In this document: piece by piece, positions 42,988 through 51,511 of the stretch
Numbering within the stretch: position 1 is the stretch's first letter
Layout: every line of letters begins with the position of its first letter
Assembly: GCF_023617245.1 (NCBI RefSeq)
Contig: NZ_CP067396.1
Span: 2,232,001-2,296,000, forward strand
Origin: Lysobacter enzymogenes
GTDB taxonomy: Bacteria; Pseudomonadota; Gammaproteobacteria; Xanthomonadales; Xanthomonadaceae
DNA length: 64,000 bases
Direction of reading: 5' to 3'
Notes under the pieces: generated by a model
What the model was told of the DNA's origin: nothing
Seen by the model: the letters and a program-made list of their open reading frames with translations, nothing else
Databases searched by the model: none
Position numbers and translations under genes: made by a program

Positions 42988-43003
42988 CTAGGAGCGACCC
43001 TAG
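42988..43003 (-). promoter_or_regulatory. CTAGG-N6-CCTAG palindrome upstream of the M15 peptidase gene
   Basis: ctaggagcgaccctag, centred about 110 nt before the peptidase ATG (42886). It is identical to the copy at 41743-41758 and similar to 32782-32797, with a comparable distance to the start at 32689. Likely operator or activator site. Confidence 0.55.
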
Positions 43004-43123
43004 GCGCTGCGGGCGGTCGCGGCCGAGGGTGTGTCGCGGATCACGCATCTCGGCCGATGGCGCGGGCCGGCGCGACCTTGGCGCCGACGCGGAGCGCGCC
43101 GGTCGGCGCCGGCCGGCGCCAGC

Positions 43124-44614
43124 TCACGCGCCGGGCGCGGGCTCGGCCAGTTCGGCCGCGTGCGCGGTGCGCGGCCGGATCCAGGCGTAGCACAGCAGCG
43201 CCAGGGCGATGCCGGCGGCGGCGAAGAAGAACAGTTCGGCGTAGGCGTCGCGCAGCAGCGCGCGGGTGTTCTCGGGCAGTGTCTGCGCCGTCGCGCTTTC
43301 GCCGCCGGCGAGCAGGCCGCCGGCGAGCGCGCCGCCGCCGAGGCGGACGTGGGCGACGATCATCGCCGAGCCGGCGGCGACCACGACCGCGGTGCCGAGG
43401 GTGCGGCTGAGCGCCATCGCGCCGGTCAGCGCGCCGAGTTGCCGCGCCGGCGCGGCGTTCTGCGCGACCGCGTTGACCGTGGCCGTGCACGGGCCGATGC
43501 CGAAGGCGACCAAGGCGAGCAGGGCGCTGACCGACCACGCGCTCAGTTGCGACGCCAGCGCGCCCATCAGCGCCAGGGTCAGCGCCGCGATCGCCAGTCC
43601 CGGCAGCACCGGCCGTTTGTAATCGCCGCTGCGCGCGGCGGCGCGGCCGCCGATCAGCGCGCCGGCCGCGCCGGCGATCAACGCCGGCACCAACAGCGCG
43701 CCGGACACGGTCGGGCGCAGGCCGTGGCCGAGCTGCCAGTACGCCGGCATCAGCACCGCCACCGCGATGTAGAAGCCGTACAGCAGCAGGCTCGCGGCCA
43801 GCGCCGGGCCGATCGCCGGATCGCGCAGCCACGCCGGCGCCAGCAGCGGATCGGCGCTGCGGCGCTGGCGAGCGAAGAACACCGCGCCGGTCGCCAGCGC
43901 GACCGCCAGCGCGGCGAGCACCGGCGCCGACAGCCACGGATGGCGCGCGCCGCCCCACGACAGCGCCAGCAGGAACGCGCCGGTGGCGACGGCGAACAGC
44001 GCGGTGGCGGCCAGATCGATGCGGCCCTCGCCGTGCCCAGGGCCGAGCGCGCGCAGTCCCGGCGCGCCGATCCACAGCACCAGCGCGCCCAGCGGCAGGT
44101 TGATCCAGAAGATCGCGCGCCAGTGCAGCCAGTCGCTGAGCGCGCCGCCGAGCAGCGGACCGATCAGCCCGGCCGCGGCCCATACCAGGGCGAAGTAGCC
44201 GGCGTAGCGGCTGCGCTGGGCGGGGCCGGCGAGCTGCGCGACCGCGGCCTGCGCGACCACGATCAGGCCGGCGCCGCCGATGCCCTGCACGGCGCGTCCG
44301 CCGATCAGCGTGCGCATGTCCGGCGCCAGCGCGCAGATCGCCGAGCCCAGCGCGAACAGCGCCATGCACGCGCGCAGCAGCGCGCGACGGCCGTGCAGGT
44401 CGCTGAGCTTGCCGATCACCGGCGTGGCCGCGGCGGTGGCGAGCAGGTAGGCCGACAGCGCCCAGCCGAGCAGGTCGAATCCGGCCAGATCGCGCACGAT
44501 CGCCGGCAGCGCGGTGGCGACGATGGTCTGTTCCAGCGCGCCGAGGAACAGCGCGAGCAACAGGCCGGTAAGCAGGCGCGAGTGGCCGGCGAGGGCGGGC
44601 GAGGGGGCGGGCAT
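43124..44614 (-). CDS. MFS transporter of the EmrB/QacA (DHA2) type
   Basis: 496 residues, fourteen predicted helices. It has the DHA2 features LEQTIVATALPAIVRDL in helix 1, the GRALLR/GKLSDLHGRRALLRAC loop (motif A), RAVQGIGGAGLIVVAQAAVA and in helix 5 GPLLGGALSDWLHWRAIFWI (motif C). The N-terminus starts MPAPSPALAGHSRLLTGLLL at 44614. It lies downstream of the tetramate cluster's last gene on the same strand but with a repeat-rich 530-nt gap and a hairpin between, so it is probably a separate unit. It could nonetheless export the product. Its substrate is unknown. Confidence 0.9.
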   Translation of the reverse strand: MPAPSPALAGHSRLLTGLLLALFLGALEQTIVATALPAIVRDLAGFDLLGWALSAYLLATAAATPVIGKLSDLHGRRALLRACMALFALGSAICALAPDMRTLIGGRAVQGIGGAGLIVVAQAAVAQLAGPAQRSRYAGYFALVWAAAGLIGPLLGGALSDWLHWRAIFWINLPLGALVLWIGAPGLRALGPGHGEGRIDLAATALFAVATGAFLLALSWGGARHPWLSAPVLAALAVALATGAVFFARQRRSADPLLAPAWLRDPAIGPALAASLLLYGFYIAVAVLMPAYWQLGHGLRPTVSGALLVPALIAGAAGALIGGRAAARSGDYKRPVLPGLAIAALTLALMGALASQLSAWSVSALLALVAFGIGPCTATVNAVAQNAAPARQLGALTGAMALSRTLGTAVVVAAGSAMIVAHVRLGGGALAGGLLAGGESATAQTLPENTRALLRDAYAELFFFAAAGIALALLCYAWIRPRTAHAAELAEPAPGA

Positions 44615-44654
44615 GGCCGGTCCTTGGGAGCTGGGGTGGGAGTCGGAAGTTGAG

Positions 44655-44746
44655 GCGCGGGGAGCGGAGAAGCGAAAAGTCAGAAGTGAGAAGCGAGGAA
44701 CGGGAACGGGAACGGGAACGAGGCGGGAGGCGGAATGCGGAATGCG
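44655..44746. repeat. Purine-rich GAGCGGAGAAGCGA repeat (degenerate copy C) with a cgggaa array
   Basis: The segment agcggagaagcgaaaagt...gaagtgagaagcgaggaac is a decayed relative of the palindromic repeats at 5618-5690 and 9691-9778. It runs into three perfect cgggaa hexamers (about 44701-44718) and then gaggcgggaggcgg and repeated gcggaat near 44720-44746. No gene is supported from 44615 to 45146. Confidence 0.6.
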
Positions 44747-44793
44747 GGAAAATCTAGGCGGGAACGAATCGCCTGTGACCGGCCCACGTGCGC

Positions 44794-44912
44794 CGTCATT
44801 CCGGCGAAAGCCGGAATCCATTTTGTCGTTGCTTCTGATTCGCCTCTGTCCGGGTGAAACGGACGCGGCGAAGGCAAAATCAAAATGGATTCCGGCTTTC
44901 GCCGGAATGACG
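44794..44912. repeat. Perfect inverted pair of REP-like palindromes
   Basis: Two 32-nt copies of cgtcattccggcgaaagccg...ccattttg face each other (44794-44825 and 44881-44912) across 55 nt. It is the same repeat as near 35-126. This is the classic BIME-like arrangement and could act as a terminator or a barrier between the tetramate cluster and the MFS gene. Confidence 0.85.
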
Positions 44913-45110
44913 ATGGCTGGAGGCTGACGCGTGCGTGAGGGCGAAAGAAAGCGAGCGAGGGCGCGATGTACAAGCGACAGCGAACGCGAAACGTCGCGGC
45001 CAAATCCCAGCGGCGCAAACCCTGAGCCGTAACCCTCGAAGCGGAAACCCCGAGGCGGAAACTCCGAGGCGGAAATCGCGCGGCGCTAGCCTCCACGGCG
45101 CAACCCTCTC

Positions 45111-45138
45111 GGCGGACGCGCCGTCGCGCGCGTCCGCC
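45111..45138 (-). terminator. Candidate hairpin terminator of the tetramate operon
   Basis: Stem ggcggacgcg / cgcgtccgcc with an 8-nt loop lies 9 nt after the OX4 stop codon on the minus strand. It has no U-tract. The region 45000-45110 just beyond it contains three short direct repeats of ccgaggcggaaa type. Confidence 0.45.
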
Positions 45139-45146
45139 GCTCGCGC

Positions 45147-46202
45147 TCACACCCGCACTAGCACCTTGCCGCGGTTGCTTTCGCTAGCCGAGAACAACGT
45201 CTGGTATGCGGCGGGAATATGCTCGAACCCGTCCTGCACGGTTTCGTGCGCGACCAGCTCCTGCCGCCGCACCAGCCCGCCGAGTTCCTCGTGCAGCGCG
45301 CTCCAGTTCTGCTCGGTGAACCACTCCAGCGAGAAGATGCCGCGGATGGTCGCGCGCGGGAACATGATGTACGGCAGCAGGCGCGGGCCGTGGTAGTCGC
45401 GCTGGACCTGGGTCGCCCATTGCCAGCACACCGCGACCTGGCTGCCGACGTTGAGCATCGAGAACACCGCGTCGGTGACGCTGCCGCCGATGCTGTCGAA
45501 GTACTTGTCCACGCCGTCGGGCGCGGCCTCGCGCAGCGCTTCGCGCATCTTGTCGGCGTCGTCGGCGAGCTTGTAGTCGATCACCGCGTCGAAGCCGAGC
45601 TGGCTCAGGTAGCGGGCCTTGCCGGCCGAGCCGGCGGTGCCGACCACGCGCGCGCCGGCGCGCTTGGCCATCTGTCCGACCAGGGTGCCGATCATGCCCG
45701 AGGCGCCGCTGACCACGACGGTGTCGCCGGGACGCACCTGCATGAACTTGGTCATCGTGCCCCAGGCGGTCATGCCGGGGCCGCCCATCACGCCCAGCGC
45801 GGTCGACAGCGGCAGCGCGTCGTCGTAGTGGCGCAGGTCGAGCTTGCGGTATGCCGGGAACACCATCGGGAAGGTGCCGGTCTGCCACAGCTTGGGTTTG
45901 CCGTCGCTGACCAGATGCGTGCGCCAGCCGCCGAAACCCTGCACCAGGTCGCCCGGCCGGAACGGCGCGTTCGGCCCGGCGTCGAGCACCTGCATGATCG
46001 AGTCGGCGCCCATGTGGTCGCCGATCGGCGTGTCCAGGCAGATGCCCTGCAGGTAGGGATCGACCGACACGTACAGGGTCTTGAGCAGCATCTGCTCCTC
46101 GCCCAGGCGCGTGTCGAGTTCGGTCTCGACTTTTTCGTAGATGCGCGCGGCATCGGGCACGCCCTCGACGTGTTCGCGTACCACCCAACGTTCGGTCTTC
46201 AT
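45147..46202 (-). CDS. OX4: MDR-family NADPH-dependent reductase/cyclase of the tetramate cluster
   Basis: 351 residues of the medium-chain dehydrogenase/reductase superfamily, zinc-free type related to prostaglandin/leukotriene reductases. Features are GDLVQGFGGW (substrate side), the cofactor loop VVSGASGMIGTLVGQMAKRA with GARVVGTAGS and the NADPH-site loop YFDSIGGSVTDAVF, ending in HIPAAYQTLFSASESNRGKV. By analogy with HSAF (established for Lysobacter OX4, from memory), it closes the six-membered ring of the 5,5,6 carbocycle by hydride transfer and conjugate addition. It overlaps the OX3 stop by 4 nt (ATGA) and is the last gene of the leftward operon. No metal-binding cysteines seen. Confidence 0.9.
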   Translation of the reverse strand: MKTERWVVREHVEGVPDAARIYEKVETELDTRLGEEQMLLKTLYVSVDPYLQGICLDTPIGDHMGADSIMQVLDAGPNAPFRPGDLVQGFGGWRTHLVSDGKPKLWQTGTFPMVFPAYRKLDLRHYDDALPLSTALGVMGGPGMTAWGTMTKFMQVRPGDTVVVSGASGMIGTLVGQMAKRAGARVVGTAGSAGKARYLSQLGFDAVIDYKLADDADKMREALREAAPDGVDKYFDSIGGSVTDAVFSMLNVGSQVAVCWQWATQVQRDYHGPRLLPYIMFPRATIRGIFSLEWFTEQNWSALHEELGGLVRRQELVAHETVQDGFEHIPAAYQTLFSASESNRGKVLVRV

Positions 46203-47926
46203 GTGCTTGCGGTCCTGGTCGTGGCGAGTTGCGGAAAGCCGCTGGGCGGCGCGTAGGCGGGCTTGCTCGGCCCGACCGGGTGGATCAGGTGGGTCGGCAT
46301 CGGCGCGTGGTCGTCGATGCTGGCGGTGAAGTCGCGGCCGTCGTCCTTGCAGATGAAGTGCATGACGTGGCGGCCGGCGGCGGCGGCGCGGATCAGCCCG
46401 CCGGTGGTGGCCCACACGCCGGAGATGTAGAAGTTCGACAGCCCTTGCATCACCGGGCCGTGCTTCTTGATCTCCTCTTCCATGGTCTCGCCGCTCTCCA
46501 CGAACGGTTGCCAGCCCAGCACGGTGCCGTCGAAGTTGCCGGTGTAGCGCACCTGGGTCAGCGGGCTGGAGACGTCGCGCACGACGATCGAATCCTTGAG
46601 CCCGGGATAGCGCTTTTCCAACAGCCGGATCATCGCGTTGCTGACCCGGCGCTTGGCCGCGTGGTACTCGTGGCCGCGGCGCACCGGCAGGGTGTGCAGT
46701 TCCTCGCCCTTGCGCTTGCGGCTGACCTGCTCGGGCCCTTCGTTGAGCGCGCGCCACGGCGCGATGTCGCAGAAGTAGGTGGCGTAGACGATGCAATGGT
46801 CCTTCGGCGCCAGTTCCGGATAGTGCTGGCTGCGGAACTGCACGTTGATGCTCGGGTGGCGGATGCCGAGCATCTCCTGCGCTTCCTCGTCGTCGAGCAG
46901 GTAGGTCGCGCAGGGCTCGCCTTCGGGGAAGGGCTTGTTCAGGCCCAGGAAGGTGATGAAGTAGCCCGGGAAGACCATGTGCGGTTCGGCGATGGTCTGG
47001 GTGTAGAGCTTGCGGTAGGTGTCGTTAAGGTAGCGGCCCTTGAGGAACTTCATCAGCGTGGTCTGGCCGTCGGCGGCGGAGACCACGATGTCGGAACGGA
47101 TCTCGCGCCCGTCGCTGAGGCGGATGCCGACCGCGCGGTCGTCCTCGACCAGGATCTCCTCGACTTTCGCGTTGTAGTGCACCTGGCCGCCGAGGCGCCG
47201 GTAGCGTTCCTCGATCGACTTGGCCAGGCCGAGCGAACCGTGCTCGGGCACGCCGGCGGACAGGTTCGCGTGCGAGGCCAGCTGGAAGTAGAACGGCAGC
47301 ACCGGGAAGTTCTGGTGCTTTTCGTAGAGGATGAAGTTGAACGCCTCGCGCAGCAGCGGGTCCTTGAACTTGGCCGAGTAGTCGGTCATCAGTACGCTGA
47401 TCGACTTGCGGATGGCGTTGAAGTAGGGAAGGAACGACGCCAGCATCTTCCAGCGTTCCCAGCGCCCCATCAGTCCGACCGGCTTGAGGAAGGGATACAC
47501 CGCCAGCGCCTTGCGGAAGCTGCGCAGGCCTTTGACGAAGTCGCGGATCAGCTTGGCGTCGGCCGGCGAGTGCTCCAGCAGGTGCGCTTCCAGCCGGTCC
47601 GGATCGGAATAGAAGTACACCGCGCGGCCGTCGCGGCCGCGCACGATGTTGAACACGTCGAAGTGGCGCATCTGCTTGCCCTGCAACGCGCCGAGCTCCA
47701 GCCAGATCTGGTGCATCTCGTTGCCCGGGCCGTTGCCGAGCAGCCAGCTGATGCAGCAGTCGAAGGTGAAGTCGCCGCGGTCCCAGGCCGTGCAGCAGCC
47801 GCCGGGGATTTCGTGCATTTCGAAGATCTGGGTCTTGTAGCCGTTCATTTGCGCGTAGCAGCCGGTGGACAGGCCGCCCAATCCCGCGCCGATGATGATC
47901 ATGCTTTCCCGCTTGCCGCTCGGCAT
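46199..47926 (-). CDS. OX3: FAD-dependent phytoene desaturase-like oxidoreductase
   Basis: 575 residues, CrtI-like flavin amine oxidoreductase fold. The Rossmann FAD motif IIIGAGLGGLSTGCYAQMNG starts at residue about 9 and is followed by the acidic end of strand 2 (FEMHEIPGGCCTAW). The C-terminal FAD block is GLSNFYISGVWATTGGLIRA. In HSAF biosynthesis the OX3 homologue makes the first five-membered ring. It is less similar to OX1 and OX2 than those are to each other (for instance FDCCISWLLGNGPGN where they have FDYCIEWL). It has AGGAG 7 nt before the ATG, 13 nt after the OX2 gene, and overlaps OX4. Confidence 0.9.
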   Translation of the reverse strand: MPSGKRESMIIIGAGLGGLSTGCYAQMNGYKTQIFEMHEIPGGCCTAWDRGDFTFDCCISWLLGNGPGNEMHQIWLELGALQGKQMRHFDVFNIVRGRDGRAVYFYSDPDRLEAHLLEHSPADAKLIRDFVKGLRSFRKALAVYPFLKPVGLMGRWERWKMLASFLPYFNAIRKSISVLMTDYSAKFKDPLLREAFNFILYEKHQNFPVLPFYFQLASHANLSAGVPEHGSLGLAKSIEERYRRLGGQVHYNAKVEEILVEDDRAVGIRLSDGREIRSDIVVSAADGQTTLMKFLKGRYLNDTYRKLYTQTIAEPHMVFPGYFITFLGLNKPFPEGEPCATYLLDDEEAQEMLGIRHPSINVQFRSQHYPELAPKDHCIVYATYFCDIAPWRALNEGPEQVSRKRKGEELHTLPVRRGHEYHAAKRRVSNAMIRLLEKRYPGLKDSIVVRDVSSPLTQVRYTGNFDGTVLGWQPFVESGETMEEEIKKHGPVMQGLSNFYISGVWATTGGLIRAAAAGRHVMHFICKDDGRDFTASIDDHAPMPTHLIHPVGPSKPAYAPPSGFPQLATTRTAST

Positions 47927-47939
47927 GGCCGTGCTCCTG

Positions 47940-49676
47940 TCAGACGATGGTGGCGTGCAGCGCAGGCGCGTCGCCGCCGCGCGCGGCGCGCGCGGGACGG
48001 TCGGCCGCCTGCTTGTCGAGTGCTTTGTCGAGTTGGGGGAACGGCCCGAGCTTGCCGGTATGCCAGCGTTCGCCGGCCTGGCTTTCGAAGGCGCGGAACT
48101 CGCGGCCCAGTTCCTTGCAGATGTACTGCATGGCGAAACGGCCGGTGGACGCGGCGCGGATCAGCCCGCCCAGGCCCACCCATTGCCCGGCCATGTAGAA
48201 GCCCTTGAGCCCGGGCAATTGCATGCGGCCCTTGTTGACCAGCTCGTTGGCCAGGTCCTCGGCGTCGCTGAACGCCTTCCAGGCCAGGATCGAGCCGTTG
48301 CTGTTGCCGGTGTAGCGCTTGGTCGTGGCCGGCGAGGCCACGTCGACCAGTTCGATGCGTTCGTTCATGCCCGGATAGCGCCGCTCCAGGAACTCGCGCA
48401 CGAACTGCGCGACCTCGCGCTTCTCCGCCCAGTAGCGCTTGCGGTCTTCGCTGCGCAGCTTGCGCCAGTAGTGGAAGTCGCTGAAGTAGGTGCAGTGGAT
48501 CACCGCGCGGCCGGGCGGGGCGAAGCCGTCGGAATAGCGCGAGCGCAGCTGCACCACGATGCTGTTCTGCAGCGCGCCGGGCAGGCGCCGGCCTTCTTCC
48601 TCGCTGAGCAGGTAAGTGGTGCTGTGCGAGTCGTCCGGATCGAAGTCGCCGGTCAGGCCGACGAAAGCCGACACCACGGCCGGGAACAGGATGCCGGGCT
48701 TGTCCAGCATCTCGCCGTACAGGGTCTCGATCGCCGGGCTGGTGTACTTGCCCTCGAGCATGCCGTACAGCGTGGTGTAGCCGTCCGCGGCGGAGACCAC
48801 GATGTCGGCGTAGTGGCGCGCGCCGCCCTTGAGCTGCACGCCGACGGCGCGGCCGTCCTCGACCAGGATCTTGTCGACCCGGCAGCGGTAGTTGAGGATG
48901 CCGCCGAGCGCGAGATAACGCTCCTCGATCGAGCGCGACAGGCCCAGCGAGCCGCCCTGCGGAAAGCCGGCGTTGCGGTTGTGCGCGCAGGCCATGTTGT
49001 ACAGGTACGGCAGCACCGGGAAGGTTTCCGGGTCCTGGTAGAAGATGTTGCGGAACGCGCGCCGCAGCAGCGGGTCGCTGAAGCGGTCGGCGAAGCGGTG
49101 CATCGGCGTGGCGGCGTTGCGCCAGAACAGGCGGAACGCCGGCAGCACCTTCAGCAGCGTGCGCAGCTTCTCGCCGACGCTCTTGAGCGGGTCGGGCGTC
49201 AGGAACGGGTACAGCTCGATCTTGACGAAGCGGCGCAGGTCGGCGCAGAAGGCCCGGATCGGTTCGGCGTCGGCCGGGGAAATCTCCAGCAGGTGCGCTT
49301 CGAGCCGGTCGGGATCGTTGTAGAAGGTCACCGAGCGGCCGTCCTCGTCGACGACCTTGTTGAACATGTCGAAGTCGCGCACGGTCTTGCCGTCGAGCGC
49401 GCCGAGCTCGCGCCAGACCCGGTTGGCGTCGTTGCCGGCGCCGGTGCCGATCAGCCATTCGATGCAGTAGTCGAAGATGTAGCCCTGGCGCGACCAGGCG
49501 GTGCAGCAACCGCCGGGCAGCACGTGGGTTTCGAAGATCCGCGTCTGCAATCCGCTCATCTGGCCGTAGACGCCGGTGGACAGGCCGCCGACGCCGCCGC
49601 CGATGACGATCACCCGCGGCGTGCCGTCCGCGGATGCGCCGCGTTCGCTCCAGTCGGGGCCGTTATCGCGCGCCAT
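47940..49676 (-). CDS. OX2: FAD-dependent phytoene desaturase-like oxidoreductase
   Basis: 578 residues. FAD motif VIVIGGGVGGLSTGVYGQMS at about residues 22-41 with the following FETHVLPGGCCTAWSRQGYI, middle FPVLPYLYNMACAHNRNAGF and the C-terminal FAD block GFYMAGQWVGLGGLIRAAST. It is a close paralogue of OX1: shared strings include FDYCIEWL and LRSRYSDGFAPPG. In characterised HSAF-type pathways OX1/OX2 act after the first ring is made, on later ring closure and redox steps. The start at 49676 has GGAGG 6 nt upstream. A poorly supported longer frame exists upstream, overlapping OX1, and was not used. Confidence 0.9.
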   Translation of the reverse strand: MARDNGPDWSERGASADGTPRVIVIGGGVGGLSTGVYGQMSGLQTRIFETHVLPGGCCTAWSRQGYIFDYCIEWLIGTGAGNDANRVWRELGALDGKTVRDFDMFNKVVDEDGRSVTFYNDPDRLEAHLLEISPADAEPIRAFCADLRRFVKIELYPFLTPDPLKSVGEKLRTLLKVLPAFRLFWRNAATPMHRFADRFSDPLLRRAFRNIFYQDPETFPVLPYLYNMACAHNRNAGFPQGGSLGLSRSIEERYLALGGILNYRCRVDKILVEDGRAVGVQLKGGARHYADIVVSAADGYTTLYGMLEGKYTSPAIETLYGEMLDKPGILFPAVVSAFVGLTGDFDPDDSHSTTYLLSEEEGRRLPGALQNSIVVQLRSRYSDGFAPPGRAVIHCTYFSDFHYWRKLRSEDRKRYWAEKREVAQFVREFLERRYPGMNERIELVDVASPATTKRYTGNSNGSILAWKAFSDAEDLANELVNKGRMQLPGLKGFYMAGQWVGLGGLIRAASTGRFAMQYICKELGREFRAFESQAGERWHTGKLGPFPQLDKALDKQAADRPARAARGGDAPALHATIV

Positions 49677-49756
49677 GGCGGGCCTCCGCGGGGAAACGCC
49701 GGCGGCGCGCGCGCGCTGTGTTGCCGTGGGGGTGCGGCATGGTCGGGTCCTCGTGG

Positions 49757-51511
49757 TCAGGCGGCCGGAAGCGCGGCGGCGATGGGGACGGTGGCGACGG
49801 CGCGTGGCCGCGCCGGACGCTCCAGCGCCGGGCCGTCGTCGAGTTGCGGCAGGTGGCCGAGCTTGTCGCGGTGCCAGGGTTCGCGGTTGCCGCTCTCCCA
49901 GGCCTTGAACGGCACGCCCAGTTCCTCGCACAGGTATTGCGCGCAGAAGCGGCCGCTGGAGGCGGCCTTGATCAGGCTGCCGCCGGCGACCCAGTGCCCG
50001 GCCATCGAGAACCCGCGCAGGCCTTGCAGGCGCAGGCGGTCCTTGGCGATCAGCGCGGCGATCAGGTCGTCGGCGTCGGGCGATTTCCAGGCCAGGATCG
50101 CGCCCTTGTGGTTGCCGGTGTAGCGCTCGGTGGTGGCCGGAGTGCCGACGTCGACCAGCTCGATGCGCGCGCCGATGCCCGGGTACTTGCGCTCCAGGAA
50201 TTCGCGCACGAATTCGGCGACTTCGCGCTTCTTCGCCCAGTACTGGCGGCGGTCGCTGGTGCGCAGCTGCTTCCAGTAGTCGTAGTCGCTGAAGTAGGTG
50301 ACGTGGATGACCGACTTGCCCGGCGGCGCGAAGCCGTCGGAATAGCGCGAGCGCAACTGCACCACCAGGCTGCCCTGGTCGCCGCCGGGCAGCCGCGCCG
50401 CGTCGTCGGCGCCGAGCAGGTAGGTGGTGCTGTGCGACTCGCCGGCCGGCACGTCGCCGTCGAAGCCGACGAAGGCGGAGACCACGCCGGGGTAGCGCTC
50501 GCCCGGGCGCGGCAGCACTTCCTTGAACAGCTTGTCCAGGCGCGGGTTGCTGTACTGGCCGTCGAGCAGGGTGTTGAGGGTGAACAGGCCGTCGCAGGCC
50601 GAAACCACGTGGTCGGCGTAGTGGCATTCGCCGTTCTTGAGCCGCACGCCGACCGCGCGGCCGTCCTCGACCAGCACCCGGTCGACGCGGGTGCGGTAGG
50701 CGATGTGGCCGCCCAGGCCGAGGTAGCGCTCCTCGACCGAGCGCGACAGCCCCAGCGAGCCGCCCTGCGGGAAGCCGACGTTGTCGTTGTAGGCCTCGGC
50801 CAGGTTGTACAGGAACGGCAGCACCGCGAAGTTGCCCGGGTCCTGGAAGAACATGTTGCGGAAACCGCGGCGCAGCAGCGGATCGGCGAAGCGGTCCGCG
50901 TACGGCCCCATCTGCGCCGCGCCGGTGCGCCAGAACAGCGCGAACGCCGGCAGCACCTGGCGCAGCGTGGCCAGTTTCTCCTTCCAGCTCTCCAGCGGCG
51001 GCGGCTTCAGGAACGGATGCAGGGCGAGCTTGGTGAAGCGGCGGAAATCGGCGCAGAAGGCCTTGATCAGCGGCGCGTCCTGCGGCGAGACCGCGATCAG
51101 CTCGCGTTCGAGCCGGTCGGGATCGTTGTAGAAGTTCACTTCGCGGCCGCGCTCGTCGACGACCTTGTTGAACAGCTCGAAGTTGCGCACGGTCTTGCCG
51201 TCGAGCGCGCCGAGCTCGCGCCAGACCTGGTTGGCGTTGTTGCCCGGCGCGGTGCCGTTGAGCCACTCGATGCAGTAATCGAAGATGTAGCCGCCGCGCG
51301 ACCAGGCGGTGCAGCAGCCGCCCGGCAGCACGTGCTTTTCGAAGATGCGGGTTTCGATCCCGCTCATCTGCGCGTAGCAGCCGGTGGCCATGCCGGCCAT
51401 GCCGGCGCCGACGATGATGGCCCGGGGCCGCGAACCCGGAGCGCGCGTGCGCGCGCTCCAGTCCGGCCCGCGCTTGCTGGCGGCGGCGTCGCCGGCCGAA
51501 TCAGGCGACAT
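49757..51511 (-). CDS. OX1: FAD-dependent phytoene desaturase-like oxidoreductase
   Basis: 584 residues with FAD motif AIIVGAGMAGMATGCYAQMS near residue 32, FEKHVLPGGCCTAWSRGGYI, central LEERVGFP-like segment NVGFPQGGSLGLSRSVEERY and the C-terminal flavin block GFSMAGHWVAGGSLIKAASS. It is a paralogue of OX2. The start codon is 11 nt inside the end of the PKS-NRPS gene, and its GGGGAG Shine-Dalgarno lies within that gene, so OX1 translation is likely coupled to completion of the megasynthase. Membership of the 5,5,6-ring-forming set is by comparison with HSAF. Confidence 0.9.
   Translation of the reverse strand: MSPDSAGDAAASKRGPDWSARTRAPGSRPRAIIVGAGMAGMATGCYAQMSGIETRIFEKHVLPGGCCTAWSRGGYIFDYCIEWLNGTAPGNNANQVWRELGALDGKTVRNFELFNKVVDERGREVNFYNDPDRLERELIAVSPQDAPLIKAFCADFRRFTKLALHPFLKPPPLESWKEKLATLRQVLPAFALFWRTGAAQMGPYADRFADPLLRRGFRNMFFQDPGNFAVLPFLYNLAEAYNDNVGFPQGGSLGLSRSVEERYLGLGGHIAYRTRVDRVLVEDGRAVGVRLKNGECHYADHVVSACDGLFTLNTLLDGQYSNPRLDKLFKEVLPRPGERYPGVVSAFVGFDGDVPAGESHSTTYLLGADDAARLPGGDQGSLVVQLRSRYSDGFAPPGKSVIHVTYFSDYDYWKQLRTSDRRQYWAKKREVAEFVREFLERKYPGIGARIELVDVGTPATTERYTGNHKGAILAWKSPDADDLIAALIAKDRLRLQGLRGFSMAGHWVAGGSLIKAASSGRFCAQYLCEELGVPFKAWESGNREPWHRDKLGHLPQLDDGPALERPARPRAVATVPIAAALPAA

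Noticed and set aside
43124..44614. MFS transporter as part of the tetramate cluster
   Set aside because: It is on the same strand, but a hairpin, REP pair and about 530 nt of repeats separate it from OX4, and known HSAF clusters do not need it. Kept as a separate gene.
47940..51266. Extended OX2 frame of 1108 codons overlapping OX1
   Set aside because: The first 530 residues are an out-of-frame reading of OX1. The FAD motif starts just after the ATG at 49676, which has its own Shine-Dalgarno.
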